Source: Sorangium cellulosum So0157-2 (lineage in GTDB: Bacteria > Myxococcota_A > Polyangia > Polyangiales > Polyangiaceae). Taken from it: a stretch of 64,000 nt of DNA. The position numbers were made by a program, and so were the translations under genes. Location: positions 2,728,001-2,792,000 of the forward strand of contig NC_021658.1 of assembly GCF_000418325.1 (NCBI RefSeq). The letters are read 5' to 3'. This document shows, one piece after another, positions 25,665 through 34,047 of the stretch. Positions within the stretch are counted from its first letter, which is position 1; each line of letters opens with the position of its first letter. The notes beneath the pieces were generated by a model. It saw only the letters and a list, made by a program, of their open reading frames with translations. It was not told the origin of the DNA and made no database searches.

Positions 25665-28448
25665 TCACCAGGCCTGGTGCCAGACCTGATCGCGGTCGGC
25701 CACCACGCCGGCGCTCGAGCCATACAGGACGTTGACGTGGCCGTCGTTGTCGTCGCCGCCGCGCGAGATGTCCTCGCCGGGCGCGCCGATGGCCAGGTCG
25801 GCCTTGCCGTCGCCGTCGAAGTCGCCGGCGGCCAGCGCGTACCCGGAGCGGTCATCGTCCTCCAGGCTGCCCTCCACGCCCGGACTGTCCTGCGTGTACG
25901 CCGGGTCGCCGAGGGTCGACAGGCCCGTGGCGGTGCCGCGGAAGAGGTGCGTTATCCCGGCGTCGTCGTGGCCGTCGATGTCCTCGTGCGGCGCGCCGAC
26001 CGCCAGATCGGCCTTGCCGTCGCCGTCGAAGTCCCCTGACGCCAGGGCCCAGCCGAAGTGATCGCCGTCCGCGACGCTGCTGCCCACGTTCGGGGTGTCC
26101 TGGCTCAGCAGCGGATCCCCTGCGGCGGAGAGGCCCGACGCGGTGCCGCGGAAGACGTGCACCACGCCGCCGCCGCCGTGCCCGGCGAAATCCTCGTGCG
26201 GCACGCCGATCGCGAGGTCGGCCTTGCCGTCGCCGTCGAAATCGCCCGAGGCGAGCGCGTAGCCGAAGTGATCGCCGTCCTGCACGGTCTCGGCGACGTT
26301 CGGGCTGTCCTGGTGGAACATCGGATCGCCGACGGCCGACAGGCCCGCCGCCGTACCGCGGAAGACGTGCACCGCGCCGGCGCCGCCGTGCCCGGCGAGA
26401 TCCTCGTAGGGCGCGCCGATCGCCAGGTCGTCGAAGCCGTCGCCGTCGAAGTTGCCGGCGGCCAGCGACCAGCCGAGGCGATCCCCTTTCTCGACGCTGC
26501 CGGCCACGTTCGGGCTGTTCTCGTGGAACATCGGATCTCCGGCGGCCGACAGGCCCGCCGCCGTACCGCGGAAGACGTGCACCGCGCCGCCGTCGTCGTG
26601 GCCGTCCACGTCCTCGTCGGGCGCGCCGATCGCCAGGTCGGCGTAGCCGTCGCCGGTGAAGTCGCCGGCGGCCAGGGACCAGCCGAAATGATCGCCGCCC
26701 TCGACGCCGCCGGCCACGTTCGGGCTGTCCTGGTCCCAGCCCTGATTGCCGGCGCTCGTGAGCCCGGACGGAGAGCCGTAGAGGACGTAGACCGAGCCGG
26801 CGTCGTCGTCGCCGCCGATGTCCTCGCCGGGCGCGCCGATCGCGAGGTCGTCGAAGCCGTCGCCGTTGAAGTCGCCGGCTGCCAGGGCATAGCCGAAGCG
26901 ATCGTCGTTCTCGGCGCTGCCCACCACGCCCGGCGAGTCCTGGTGCCACAGCTGGTCTCCGCCGCTCGTCAGCCCGAGGATCGAGCCGTAGATCACGTTC
27001 ACGGCGCCCGCGTCGTCCGCGCCGTTGATGTCCTCGTAGGGCGCGCCCACCGCCAGGTCGGCGTAGCCGTCTCCATTGAAGTCCGCCGTGGCCAGCGCCC
27101 GGCCGAAATGATCGTCCTTTTCGGCCTTGTCCTCGGTGTGGCCGTCGGTGATCCGCTGCGCCGGCACCACCGCGCAGCGGTAGCTCGACGCCGGGGCCGG
27201 CGCGAGGTCGGGCTGGGTGCCCCCCGGGCAAGGATTGACGGGGTAGGGGTGGTGCGACGGCGCCTTGACGTTGGCGCAGTTGCCCACGCCGTAACGGTCG
27301 CAGTCCGAGGTCGTGTACGCCGTGACCTGCGCGGGGACGCCGCCCTCGCTGTGAACGGCGCTCACATCCATGCTGTCGCCGTCGAACTGGACGAGCAGGA
27401 AGTAGCTGTACGTCGCGGAGCCGGTGCGAAACCACGGGATCTGGACGCCGTTCACGGCGATGTTCCCCCTGTGGCCGGCCTGGCTGTGGATGTGCCCCGA
27501 GAAGATGCCGAGGACGTTGTATTCGAAGCCGGTGATGGCGCCGATGAACTCCGCGTCCGTGGTCGACATGTCGTCGCCGAAATCGTGCATGTTGATGACG
27601 GCGCGCTGCCCTTCGCCCACCGCGTCGGCGAGCTGGTTCCGGAGGAAGTCGATCGACTTCGAGATGTGGAAGTCGGGCTCCTCGTAGGTGGGGTGATTGT
27701 GGAGCTGGATGAAGCGGATCCCGTTCTTCGCGAACGAGTAGGCCACGCTGCCCGGATCATAAGCCTCGAGCTGGCCGCGGTGCTTCTTGATCCAGCGCTC
27801 CATCCACCGCCGCGACTCGTTCCCGCAGTAGTTGGATCCCTCGCCGGTCATCCGGTCGCACTCGGCGCACCCCTTGTCGCAATCGCAGGCGCCCACGAGC
27901 TCGCACAGGTCGCAGCCGGGGCTCGCCGCGCAATAGCCGCAGGCCTCGGCGATGTCCTGCGCCGAGGCGCCGCAGCTGTCGTGCACGTTGCTCCCGTAGT
28001 CGTGGTTCCCCAGCCCCGGGAAGACGTCGACCAGGAGGTCGTCTTCATACTGATCCTCGTACGCGGCCCACTGGTCGGGGCGGGCGAACGAGGTCAGATC
28101 GCCGTTGACGACGACCGCGCTTGGCGCGCTGTAGCCAGGAGGCGTCGCGCCCTTGACGAGCGCGTTGATCGCCTTGACCTGATCCCGGTTGGTCTTGTTG
28201 CCCAGGGCCTTGATGTCCGCCGACGAGAGCTTGGCCTTCGCGGCGTCCTCGCCCACGAGGTCGTCCTCGCTCCACCAGTATTGCGGATCGGAGGCGATGA
28301 CGACCGAGAACGGCGCCACGGCCTGGAGCGGCGCGGGGGCCTCGGCGAGGGGGGCGGGCGGCTCGACGTCGGCGGCCTCGCACGCGGCGAGGGCCATGGC
28401 GGTGCCCAGGGTGATGATGGACAGGAGGATCGGCGCTGCGCGTCTCAT
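25665..28448 (-). CDS. Secreted metallophosphoesterase lipoprotein with FG-GAP repeats
   Basis: A 927-residue exported protein. Signal ends at the lipobox LAAC. Residues about 45-400 form a calcineurin-like phosphoesterase: SVVIASDPQYWW, VVVNGDLTSF (GD), FPGLGNHDYGSN (GNHD), INMHDFGDD, GIFSGHIHSQAGH (GHxH) supply the dimetal ligands. A Cys-rich insertion (about 165-215) is probably disulfide-bonded. The C-terminal half carries seven FG-GAP repeats of about 60 residues, each with DFNGDGYADLAVGAPYED-like calcium loops, which probably form a beta-propeller for binding. No long-range partner is evident; the next upstream gene on the same strand is a serpin. Preceding purine-rich sequence (GGAGACC) supports the 28448 ATG. 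Confidence 0.92.
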   Translation of the reverse strand: MRRAAPILLSIITLGTAMALAACEAADVEPPAPLAEAPAPLQAVAPFSVVIASDPQYWWSEDDLVGEDAAKAKLSSADIKALGNKTNRDQVKAINALVKGATPPGYSAPSAVVVNGDLTSFARPDQWAAYEDQYEDDLLVDVFPGLGNHDYGSNVHDSCGASAQDIAEACGYCAASPGCDLCELVGACDCDKGCAECDRMTGEGSNYCGNESRRWMERWIKKHRGQLEAYDPGSVAYSFAKNGIRFIQLHNHPTYEEPDFHISKSIDFLRNQLADAVGEGQRAVINMHDFGDDMSTTDAEFIGAITGFEYNVLGIFSGHIHSQAGHRGNIAVNGVQIPWFRTGSATYSYFLLVQFDGDSMDVSAVHSEGGVPAQVTAYTTSDCDRYGVGNCANVKAPSHHPYPVNPCPGGTQPDLAPAPASSYRCAVVPAQRITDGHTEDKAEKDDHFGRALATADFNGDGYADLAVGAPYEDINGADDAGAVNVIYGSILGLTSGGDQLWHQDSPGVVGSAENDDRFGYALAAGDFNGDGFDDLAIGAPGEDIGGDDDAGSVYVLYGSPSGLTSAGNQGWDQDSPNVAGGVEGGDHFGWSLAAGDFTGDGYADLAIGAPDEDVDGHDDGGAVHVFRGTAAGLSAAGDPMFHENSPNVAGSVEKGDRLGWSLAAGNFDGDGFDDLAIGAPYEDLAGHGGAGAVHVFRGTAAGLSAVGDPMFHQDSPNVAETVQDGDHFGYALASGDFDGDGKADLAIGVPHEDFAGHGGGGVVHVFRGTASGLSAAGDPLLSQDTPNVGSSVADGDHFGWALASGDFDGDGKADLAVGAPHEDIDGHDDAGITHLFRGTATGLSTLGDPAYTQDSPGVEGSLEDDDRSGYALAAGDFDGDGKADLAIGAPGEDISRGGDDNDGHVNVLYGSSAGVVADRDQVWHQAW

Positions 28449-28554
28449 ACGGGTCTCCTTTCGGGTGTCGCAGAGGCAGACCCGGCCCGCGGAGGATGTG
28501 AAGCACCCGATGCTCCGGAAGCGGCGCCGCCGCGCCCCGGGGTCTGGGCCGCGG

Positions 28555-28574
28555 GCCCCCGCGCCGGCGGGGGC
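28555..28574 (-). terminator. Strong GC hairpin after the serpin gene
   Basis: A perfect 8-base-pair stem (GCCCCCGC / GCGGGGGC) with a 4-base loop lies 15 bases past the serpin stop and before the phosphoesterase gene. There is no T run, as is common in very GC-rich genomes, so termination would be helped by Rho or the hairpin may protect the mRNA end. Confidence 0.4.
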
Positions 28575-28589
28575 TCGGGGCCCTTCGGG

Positions 28590-29927
28590 TCAGCTCGCGC
28601 TGGGATCGGCGACGCGGCCGACGAACAGGATGCTGCCCGTCGCGTTGTCGCGGATGAGGAACAGGAAGGGATTCACGAGCGCGAGCGATGCCGGCACGGG
28701 CGCCGACTCGTCGCCGACGATGACCGCGGTCGCGGCCGCCGCCTCGGTGCCGGCCTCGTTCACGCCGACGAACGCCTTGTGGAGGACGTCCTGGATGTAG
28801 GGCTGTCCCTGGGCGTTGATGCCGGTGAAGTCCGCGGCCCCGGCCGTGAACGCGATCTCCATCCCCATCGCCTCCAGCGTCTTCTTGAGGCTCAGCTCGT
28901 ACTCGAACTTGAACTTGGGCATGGTGGTCTCGACCAGGTGCTCGCTCATCGCGCCGACGATGCCGTCGACCTTCGCCGCGTCGAGCGACGCCTCGAACGC
29001 GTCGAGCGTGCCCTTGGCGGGCAGGACGAGCACCATCGACAGCTCGTCCCCGTCGTAGGGCATCGCGACCGCCTGGTAGCCGTCGCCCTCGGCGTACGGC
29101 ATCTCCAGGTTGGCGTGCATCAGGGGCACCGTCACCTCGGTTCCATCGGCCTTCTCGAACGGCCCGTCCGCCGTCGCGGTGGGCTCGAAGGGGGTGCGCC
29201 ACGCCGCGTTGAAGTAGATGGCGTTCGTGAGGACCAGCACCGTCTCGGGGGTGATCGCGTCGAGGGGCACCAGCTTTTCGATCTTGCCCTCGGTCTGGTC
29301 GCTGACCCAGCCGTTGATGAGATCGACCGCTTCCTGCTTGTGGCCCACGAAGTCCACGACGCGCATTCCGGCGCCGTAGTTCAGCGCGAGCGTATCCAGG
29401 AAGGGCGCCTCGAACCCGTAGCCGATCTGCCCCCAGAGCGCGTTCACGACGTTGAGGCGGAAGCCTTCTCCATCGGCGCCCTGGGCGCCCTGACCGCGGC
29501 TCTCGAGCTCCTGGTCGATCCAGTTGAACGCCGGGTGGAGCTTGTCCTGCCCGAGGCCGAAGCGCAGCGTGTCGGCCATGGCGGTCTCGGTCTCGCCCTT
29601 CGCGCCGGCCCAGGTCATCGCGAGCGCCGTCGAGATGCTGTAGGGCGAGTAGAAGACGTTCCCGGGCTCCTGGCGGAGCTCCTGGTAGAGGTCGAGCGCG
29701 AACGCGGAGTTGCCCGAGACGAGCGCGGTCTTGTCCTCCGGAGGGACGTCCGGGGTCGAGATGCGCTGTTTGTCCGAGGCGACCACGCACCCGGCCGTAT
29801 CGGCGTCGCGGCACGCCTCGTCCCCGGGCTCGGGGGTCGGGGTGGGCTCGGTGGACGTCTCGCAGCCGAGGATCGCGGCCAGAGACAGGGCGAAGAGCGG
29901 AGCGCAGGTTCGGAGGGTTCGCATCAT
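28590..29927 (-). CDS. Serpin (serine protease inhibitor) lipoprotein
   Basis: A 445-residue protein with a lipobox (AAILGCETS) and a Pro/Thr linker in front of a full serpin domain from about residue 70: NVFYSPYSISTALAMTWAGA, LTNAIYFNAAWRTPFE, MPYDGDELSMVLVLP and the C-terminal NPFLFLIRDNATGSILFVGR. The reactive-centre hinge reads VNEAGTEAAAATAVIV, with the small residues that inhibitory serpins need for loop insertion. The target protease cannot be read from the loop with certainty. Extracellular or surface anchoring suggests protection against proteases of prey, or self-protection from the organism's own secreted enzymes. The second codon is also ATG. Confidence 0.95.
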   Translation of the reverse strand: MMRTLRTCAPLFALSLAAILGCETSTEPTPTPEPGDEACRDADTAGCVVASDKQRISTPDVPPEDKTALVSGNSAFALDLYQELRQEPGNVFYSPYSISTALAMTWAGAKGETETAMADTLRFGLGQDKLHPAFNWIDQELESRGQGAQGADGEGFRLNVVNALWGQIGYGFEAPFLDTLALNYGAGMRVVDFVGHKQEAVDLINGWVSDQTEGKIEKLVPLDAITPETVLVLTNAIYFNAAWRTPFEPTATADGPFEKADGTEVTVPLMHANLEMPYAEGDGYQAVAMPYDGDELSMVLVLPAKGTLDAFEASLDAAKVDGIVGAMSEHLVETTMPKFKFEYELSLKKTLEAMGMEIAFTAGAADFTGINAQGQPYIQDVLHKAFVGVNEAGTEAAAATAVIVGDESAPVPASLALVNPFLFLIRDNATGSILFVGRVADPSAS

Positions 29928-30150
29928 GCCGCCCCGCCCAGCATCGGCCGTGCCGCGCCCGCCCGCGATCGCGGGCGCGTGGGTTTCCGGGGCGATGCGC
30001 GCGGAGGGATTGAGCCGCAGCGCTCCGGGCGCTTCCGCTCCCTGACATCCGGAGAAGCGGTGGCCCGTTCTGGCACAAGAGGCTTCGCCCGGGCCGCCGA
30101 GCGCTACCGCGTGGAGCGTCGCGTCGGCGGGGCCGATGCGCGTGCTCCCG

Positions 30151-31557
30151 CTACCGCGCCGGGGTGAGGGTCACCTTCAGCAGCTGGTTCGACGCGGGAT
30201 ACGGATACCCGTCGTCGACGGGGCGCACCTGGTCCGTGGGATCGTCGGCGCCCATCTGCGGCCCGGCCTGGCGCGGCGCCTGGTCGGGGCCCACGCCGGG
30301 CCACTGGTTGGCCTCGGTGCCCGCGTCCCAGATCGTGACCTGGTCGGACACATCGCCGCTCACCGGCTCGCCGCTCGCGTCGAACAGCGCGATCCCCTGC
30401 TCGCTCGGCGCGAAGAACAGATCGTTCGATTGCCCCAGCATCGACGCGAAGCTCAGCCGCTCGCCGGGCCGCGCGGTCACCGTGAAGCTGAGCTTCGCGC
30501 CGGGCAGCAGCGGCCCTGGCATCGAGGCGCCCACGGGCGTGTTGTAGACCAGCACCGACGAGATCCCGCTCTCGCCGCCGACCTCGGATTCCAGCGACGC
30601 CGCGAGCGCGGTCGGGTTCCCGTCCTCGGCCAGCATTTCGAGGCCCTTGCCTCGGTCGGCCTCGCCCGATTCGAACAGGGGCGCTCCGGACCCGTGCACC
30701 ACCGCGACGCCCGGCGCCACCGGCGAGGTCAGCCCTGCGCGGGGCATGGCGCCCTCGTGCAGCATCCTCGGGTTCCCGTCCTCGGCTTGCGCCTCCAGGC
30801 CGTTGTCGGGGTACGCCTGCCCGACCGTGAACAGCGGGTCGTCCATCGTGTGCACCACGAAGAGCCCCGGCGACAGCGGCACGGCGGCCGGCTCGCCGCC
30901 CTCGGGCATCAGCGTCCCCGCCTTTGACATGTTGGTGATCCGGATCGTGAACTCATTGCCCGGCTCCGGCGTCACCGTCACCTGGATGACCTCCTCGACC
31001 GCCGGGTAGGTATAGCCATCGTCGACCAGCCGCACCGTGTTGTCCGGGTCCGGAGCGCCCGTGTTGGGGCCGCTCTGCCGGGGCGCCTGGTTCGGCCCGG
31101 CGCCCGGCTCCTCGTTGGCCTCGGTGCCCGCGTCCCACAGCAGGACCTGGTCGGTCACGTCGCCGCTCACCGGGGCGCCTTTCTCGTCGTAGAGCGCGAT
31201 CCCGGCGCCGTCGGGCGCATAGAACAGATCGTTGGATTGACCGAACATGGTCGTGAACGACAGCCTGTCGCCGGGCAGGGCGCCGACGCGGAGCTCGAAG
31301 CTCTTCTCGGGGAAGAGCGGCCCGGGCATGCTCTCGCCCACGGGCGTGTCGAACACGCCGGCCACCCGGTACTCCCGCGCGGGCGTCACGTTCTCGAGGG
31401 TGACCTCGAAGCTCGTGACCGCATCCCCGCCGGCGGACCCGCTGGCGTCTCCCCCGCCCATGCCACCGGCGCCGGTGGTATCGCCGCCGTCGCCGCAAGC
31501 AGCGGCGAGGGTGAGGACGAGGGGCAGGGCCGACAGCGCGCGATTCCGAATCTTCAT
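30151..31557 (-). CDS. Lipoprotein with two spondin-type domains
   Basis: A 468-residue protein starting MKIRNRALSALP with lipobox Cys (AAACG), then a Gly/Ser/Asp-rich linker. Two spondin_N-like domains follow (about residues 50-255 and 270-468). Each has a core such as PGDRLSFTTMFGQSNDLFYAP / PGERLSFASMLGQSNDLFFAP, GIALYDEKGAPVSGDVTDQV and LLWDAGTEANEEPG. The first domain is longer because of a block between the two cores. Spondin_N domains in animals bind matrix; the bacterial role is unclear. The ATG at 31557 follows GGAGG by 6 bases; the ATG at 31563 is too close to that site. No enzyme motif is visible. Confidence 0.85.
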   Translation of the reverse strand: MKIRNRALSALPLVLTLAAACGDGGDTTGAGGMGGGDASGSAGGDAVTSFEVTLENVTPAREYRVAGVFDTPVGESMPGPLFPEKSFELRVGALPGDRLSFTTMFGQSNDLFYAPDGAGIALYDEKGAPVSGDVTDQVLLWDAGTEANEEPGAGPNQAPRQSGPNTGAPDPDNTVRLVDDGYTYPAVEEVIQVTVTPEPGNEFTIRITNMSKAGTLMPEGGEPAAVPLSPGLFVVHTMDDPLFTVGQAYPDNGLEAQAEDGNPRMLHEGAMPRAGLTSPVAPGVAVVHGSGAPLFESGEADRGKGLEMLAEDGNPTALAASLESEVGGESGISSVLVYNTPVGASMPGPLLPGAKLSFTVTARPGERLSFASMLGQSNDLFFAPSEQGIALFDASGEPVSGDVSDQVTIWDAGTEANQWPGVGPDQAPRQAGPQMGADDPTDQVRPVDDGYPYPASNQLLKVTLTPAR

Positions 31558-32164
31558 GAACATCCTCCAGGAGCGGTGATTGAGATGACGCGACCTGGAT
31601 CGCCCCCGCCGCGGCGAGCCGCGTGGCAGTGGGCGATCCTCCAGCAGCACGCCGACGAGACCGGAGCGGCCGCGGGCGCCCGCGTGGCGCCCGCCTCGGC
31701 CTGCGATGGTTCGTGGCGCGTCGTTCGATGGTGCTACGTGAGGGGGGGCGGGTCGGTTTCGCGATGAGCGCGCGCGCCTGCTCGATCGTGCTCGGGAGGA
31801 ATTTTTCGGCGCGGCTGGTGGCCGCCGGCGCGCTCGCCTCGCTCCCCTTGGGGGCCAAGGCGACGCGTTGGGTGGTGGCCGTCGCGAGGACACCGGGTCG
31901 AGCGCCACGTGGACCAGCTCCTGCCCGCCTTCGAACGGAGCTCGAGGCCGTCGACGCAGCGGCTGGCCCTGGGGCGACGACCGCGGCGAGGAGGACGAGG
32001 CTCGCGCTCGGACCGAGCCCCGCGAGCGCCGAGCTCACCCGGAACCGGAGGCCGAGGAGCGAGCTCTCGCGCCCACCGTCACTTGCATGCTTGCGCGGAT
32101 TGACGCTCTCGCGCTGCCGTCGAATCGTTGACACGCGATCCAGAGAGCTGCTATATGCGCTCGT
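31558..32164. other. Intergenic stretch of 0.6 kb with no convincing gene
   Basis: Between the spondin lipoprotein (minus) and a small lipoprotein (plus). Frames stay open on both strands because of the GC content. One minus-strand frame contains a signal-like hydrophobic run (LGPSASLVLLAAVVAPG), but no start with a ribosome site and no recognisable domain follow. I treat the stretch as promoter region plus possible relic. Confidence 0.4.
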
Positions 32165-32617
32165 ATGTGGCGAGCGTTTCGTGGGCGTGCGTTTCGTGTC
32201 TTGGCCTCGCGGCTGCCGCTGTTGCCGCTTACGGCATCGGCGATCGTCGCGGCAGCGTCGGCGTGTGGGTGGCCGTCTTCCAAGCCGAAGGCTGCGATGT
32301 CGCTGGGCTGCAGCGAGGACCAGCTCACGATTCAGCCGAACTCGACGTACTCGGAGATCGTCTCCGGCTGCGGGAAGAGCGATGTGATGACGCTCGAAGG
32401 CGGCAGCTGGGCTTCGCTGAGGGAGCGGGTGGCGTTCGAGCTGTCCTGCCCTGCCAACCAGATCGACGTGAAGATCATCAGCTCGTCGTTGTATGGCGTG
32501 ACGGGTTGCAACAAGAAGCTGGTGTATAAGTACGTTCTCAATGCCGGGATTGTGATCCAGTCGGTGCAGGACACAGGCGGGACAGGGCCTGCGGACCCGG
32601 CAGCGATGACCAAGTAA
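32165..32617 (+). CDS. Small lipoprotein with a duplicated Cys motif
   Basis: A 150-residue exported protein. Signal peptide (LPLLPLTASAIVAAASAC) ends in a lipobox Cys. The mature part holds two copies of one motif: LGCSEDQLTIQPNS-YSEIVSGCGKSDV and LSCPANQIDVKIIS-LYGVTGCNKKLV, each with a Cys pair about 20 residues apart that may form a disulfide. I recognise the repeat as typical of hypothetical lipoproteins in large myxobacterial genomes but know no function. The C-terminus is short and Gly/Asp/Pro-rich. The start at 32165 gives a normal signal peptide; other nearby starts are possible. Confidence 0.75.
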   Translation: MWRAFRGRAFRVLASRLPLLPLTASAIVAAASACGWPSSKPKAAMSLGCSEDQLTIQPNSTYSEIVSGCGKSDVMTLEGGSWASLRERVAFELSCPANQIDVKIISSSLYGVTGCNKKLVYKYVLNAGIVIQSVQDTGGTGPADPAAMTK

Positions 32618-32773
32618 GCTCCGACGTCGCTCCCCACCTCGCGCGGAGGTCATCGCGAGCGTTCACCACCCATAAGGCCCAAGCCCACGATGCCGCCCGA
32701 CGAACCGCTGGTACCGACCGCGCTTCGCGCGGCGGCACACCGGCAACCAGCGCTCTGCTCCAGATCGGCGCGC

Positions 32774-33196
32774 ATGACCAAGGAACTCGACATCGTCCTC
32801 TTCGGTGCCACCGGCTTCACCGGTCGGCTGGTCGCGGAGTACCTCGTGGCGCGGCGCCCAGGCGTGCGCTGGGCCTTGGCGGGGAGGAGACGGCACCGGA
32901 TCGAGCACGTCCGGAGCGGGCTCGCCGCCCTCGATCCCGCCGCGGAGGCTCTCCCCATCCTCGTCGGCGACAGCCTCGATCGCGGCGCCATGGACGACAT
33001 CGCTCGCCGGGCGCGGGTCGTGTGCAGCACGGCCGGGCCCTACGCGAAGTTACGGCGATCAGGTGGTCGCCGCTTGCGTCGAGGCGGGTTCTACTGGCTG
33101 CACTCGTACCTGGAGCACGTCTGGCTGTTCAAAGACCAGGTCTTTCGCGACAAGACGGCCGAGGTCGTCGAGCGCATCGCGGCGTGCTCGAGCTGA
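32774..33196 (+). pseudogene. Truncated, frameshifted saccharopine-dehydrogenase-like (trans-acting enoyl reductase type) gene
   Basis: The N-terminus is a good Rossmann start of the saccharopine dehydrogenase / trans-acting enoyl reductase family: KELDIVLFGATGFTGRLVAEYL, then WALAGR and VVCSTAGPYAK. At 33047-33051 (AAG-T-TAC) one extra T shifts the frame; restoring it gives YGDQVVAACVEAG, the conserved continuation. Beyond that the match is lost in all frames and the frame ends at 33196, whereas the family has about 400 residues. The gene is thus a 5' fragment and not functional. The rest was probably lost by deletion up to the smpB region. Confidence 0.75.
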
Positions 33197-33315
33197 GGCG
33201 CCTCCGGGGGTGCGCGAAGCGACGGTGCGCGCATCGCTGCTCGATGCAGGGCAGGGTGGCTCGCGCGGCTCCTCCACGGTCGGGGGGGACGGCAGCGTCG
33301 TGCTAAGGTCCCTGC

Positions 33316-33804
33316 GTGCCGAAGGAAAAGGTCAGGCCGGGCGAGGTTCTCATCGCGCGCAACAAGCGCGCAGGCTTCGACTACGATCTCGGTGACCGGT
33401 TCGAGGCGGGCATCGTCCTCAAGGGGAGCGAGGTCAAGATGCTCCGCGACGGCAAGGCCGACTTGACCGACTCGTTCTGCACGGTCCTGCGGGGCGAGGC
33501 GTTCTTGCACGGCGTGAGCATCGCCGCGATGGCCGGCGCCGCCTTCGGCCACTTGCCGAAGGGCGCGCGCAAGCTCCTGCTCCACCGGCGCGAGATCGAG
33601 CGCATCGACCATTCAATCGCCCGTGAGGGGATGACCGCCGTCGCTACCCGGCTCTACTTCAAGAGCGGCTTCGCCAAGGTCGAGATCGCGCTGGCGAGGG
33701 GGAAGAAGATCTACGACAAGCGCGAGGCCATCAAGACGCAAGACGCCGAGCGCGAGGCGCGCGCCGTGGTGGTGCACGGACAACGACGGTACGGACGCGC
33801 GTGA
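33316..33804 (+). CDS. smpB: SsrA-binding protein SmpB
   Basis: A 162-residue RNA-binding protein that delivers tmRNA to stalled ribosomes. Family blocks run along its whole length: IARNKRAGFDYDLGDRFEAG, IVLKGSEVKMLRDGKADLTD, LPKGARKLLLHRREIERI, LYFKSGFAKVEIALARGKKIYDKRE, and the basic C-terminal tail. Length is that of the family. It starts with GTG at 33316 (AAGG eight bases before). The tmRNA gene (ssrA) is not seen beside it. This is a housekeeping gene surviving between relics on both sides. Confidence 0.97.
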   Translation: MPKEKVRPGEVLIARNKRAGFDYDLGDRFEAGIVLKGSEVKMLRDGKADLTDSFCTVLRGEAFLHGVSIAAMAGAAFGHLPKGARKLLLHRREIERIDHSIAREGMTAVATRLYFKSGFAKVEIALARGKKIYDKREAIKTQDAEREARAVVVHGQRRYGRA

Positions 33805-34047
33805 CGCTCCTTTTGCCCTGGCGCTCGTGCATAGTCTTTCCCGCCGCGGAACGCGTTTGCTTGTCCTATCCGCTCGCTGAAAGCGAAGCGATCGACGCGG
33901 CCGTTCGGGGTGGCGCGCGGATCGAAGAGACCCTCGAAGGCGCCCGGCGGCGCGCGCGGTGCTCCTGTTCGCCAGCCTTACGAGCGCCCTCACCGAACGG
34001 CGCGCGCCTCCGCTTGGGCACAGGCCGCGCGTCTTGCACGAGCTGGT

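Noticed and set aside
26058-30167. A plus-strand open frame of about 1,370 codons
   Set aside because: It is antisense to the phosphoesterase and serpin genes. FG-GAP coding repeats on the real strand make it look periodic, but it has no domain.
31623-32387. Open frame of 254 codons upstream of the small lipoprotein
   Set aside because: Arg/Ala-rich, no ribosome site, overlaps the signal peptide part of the real lipoprotein gene in another frame.
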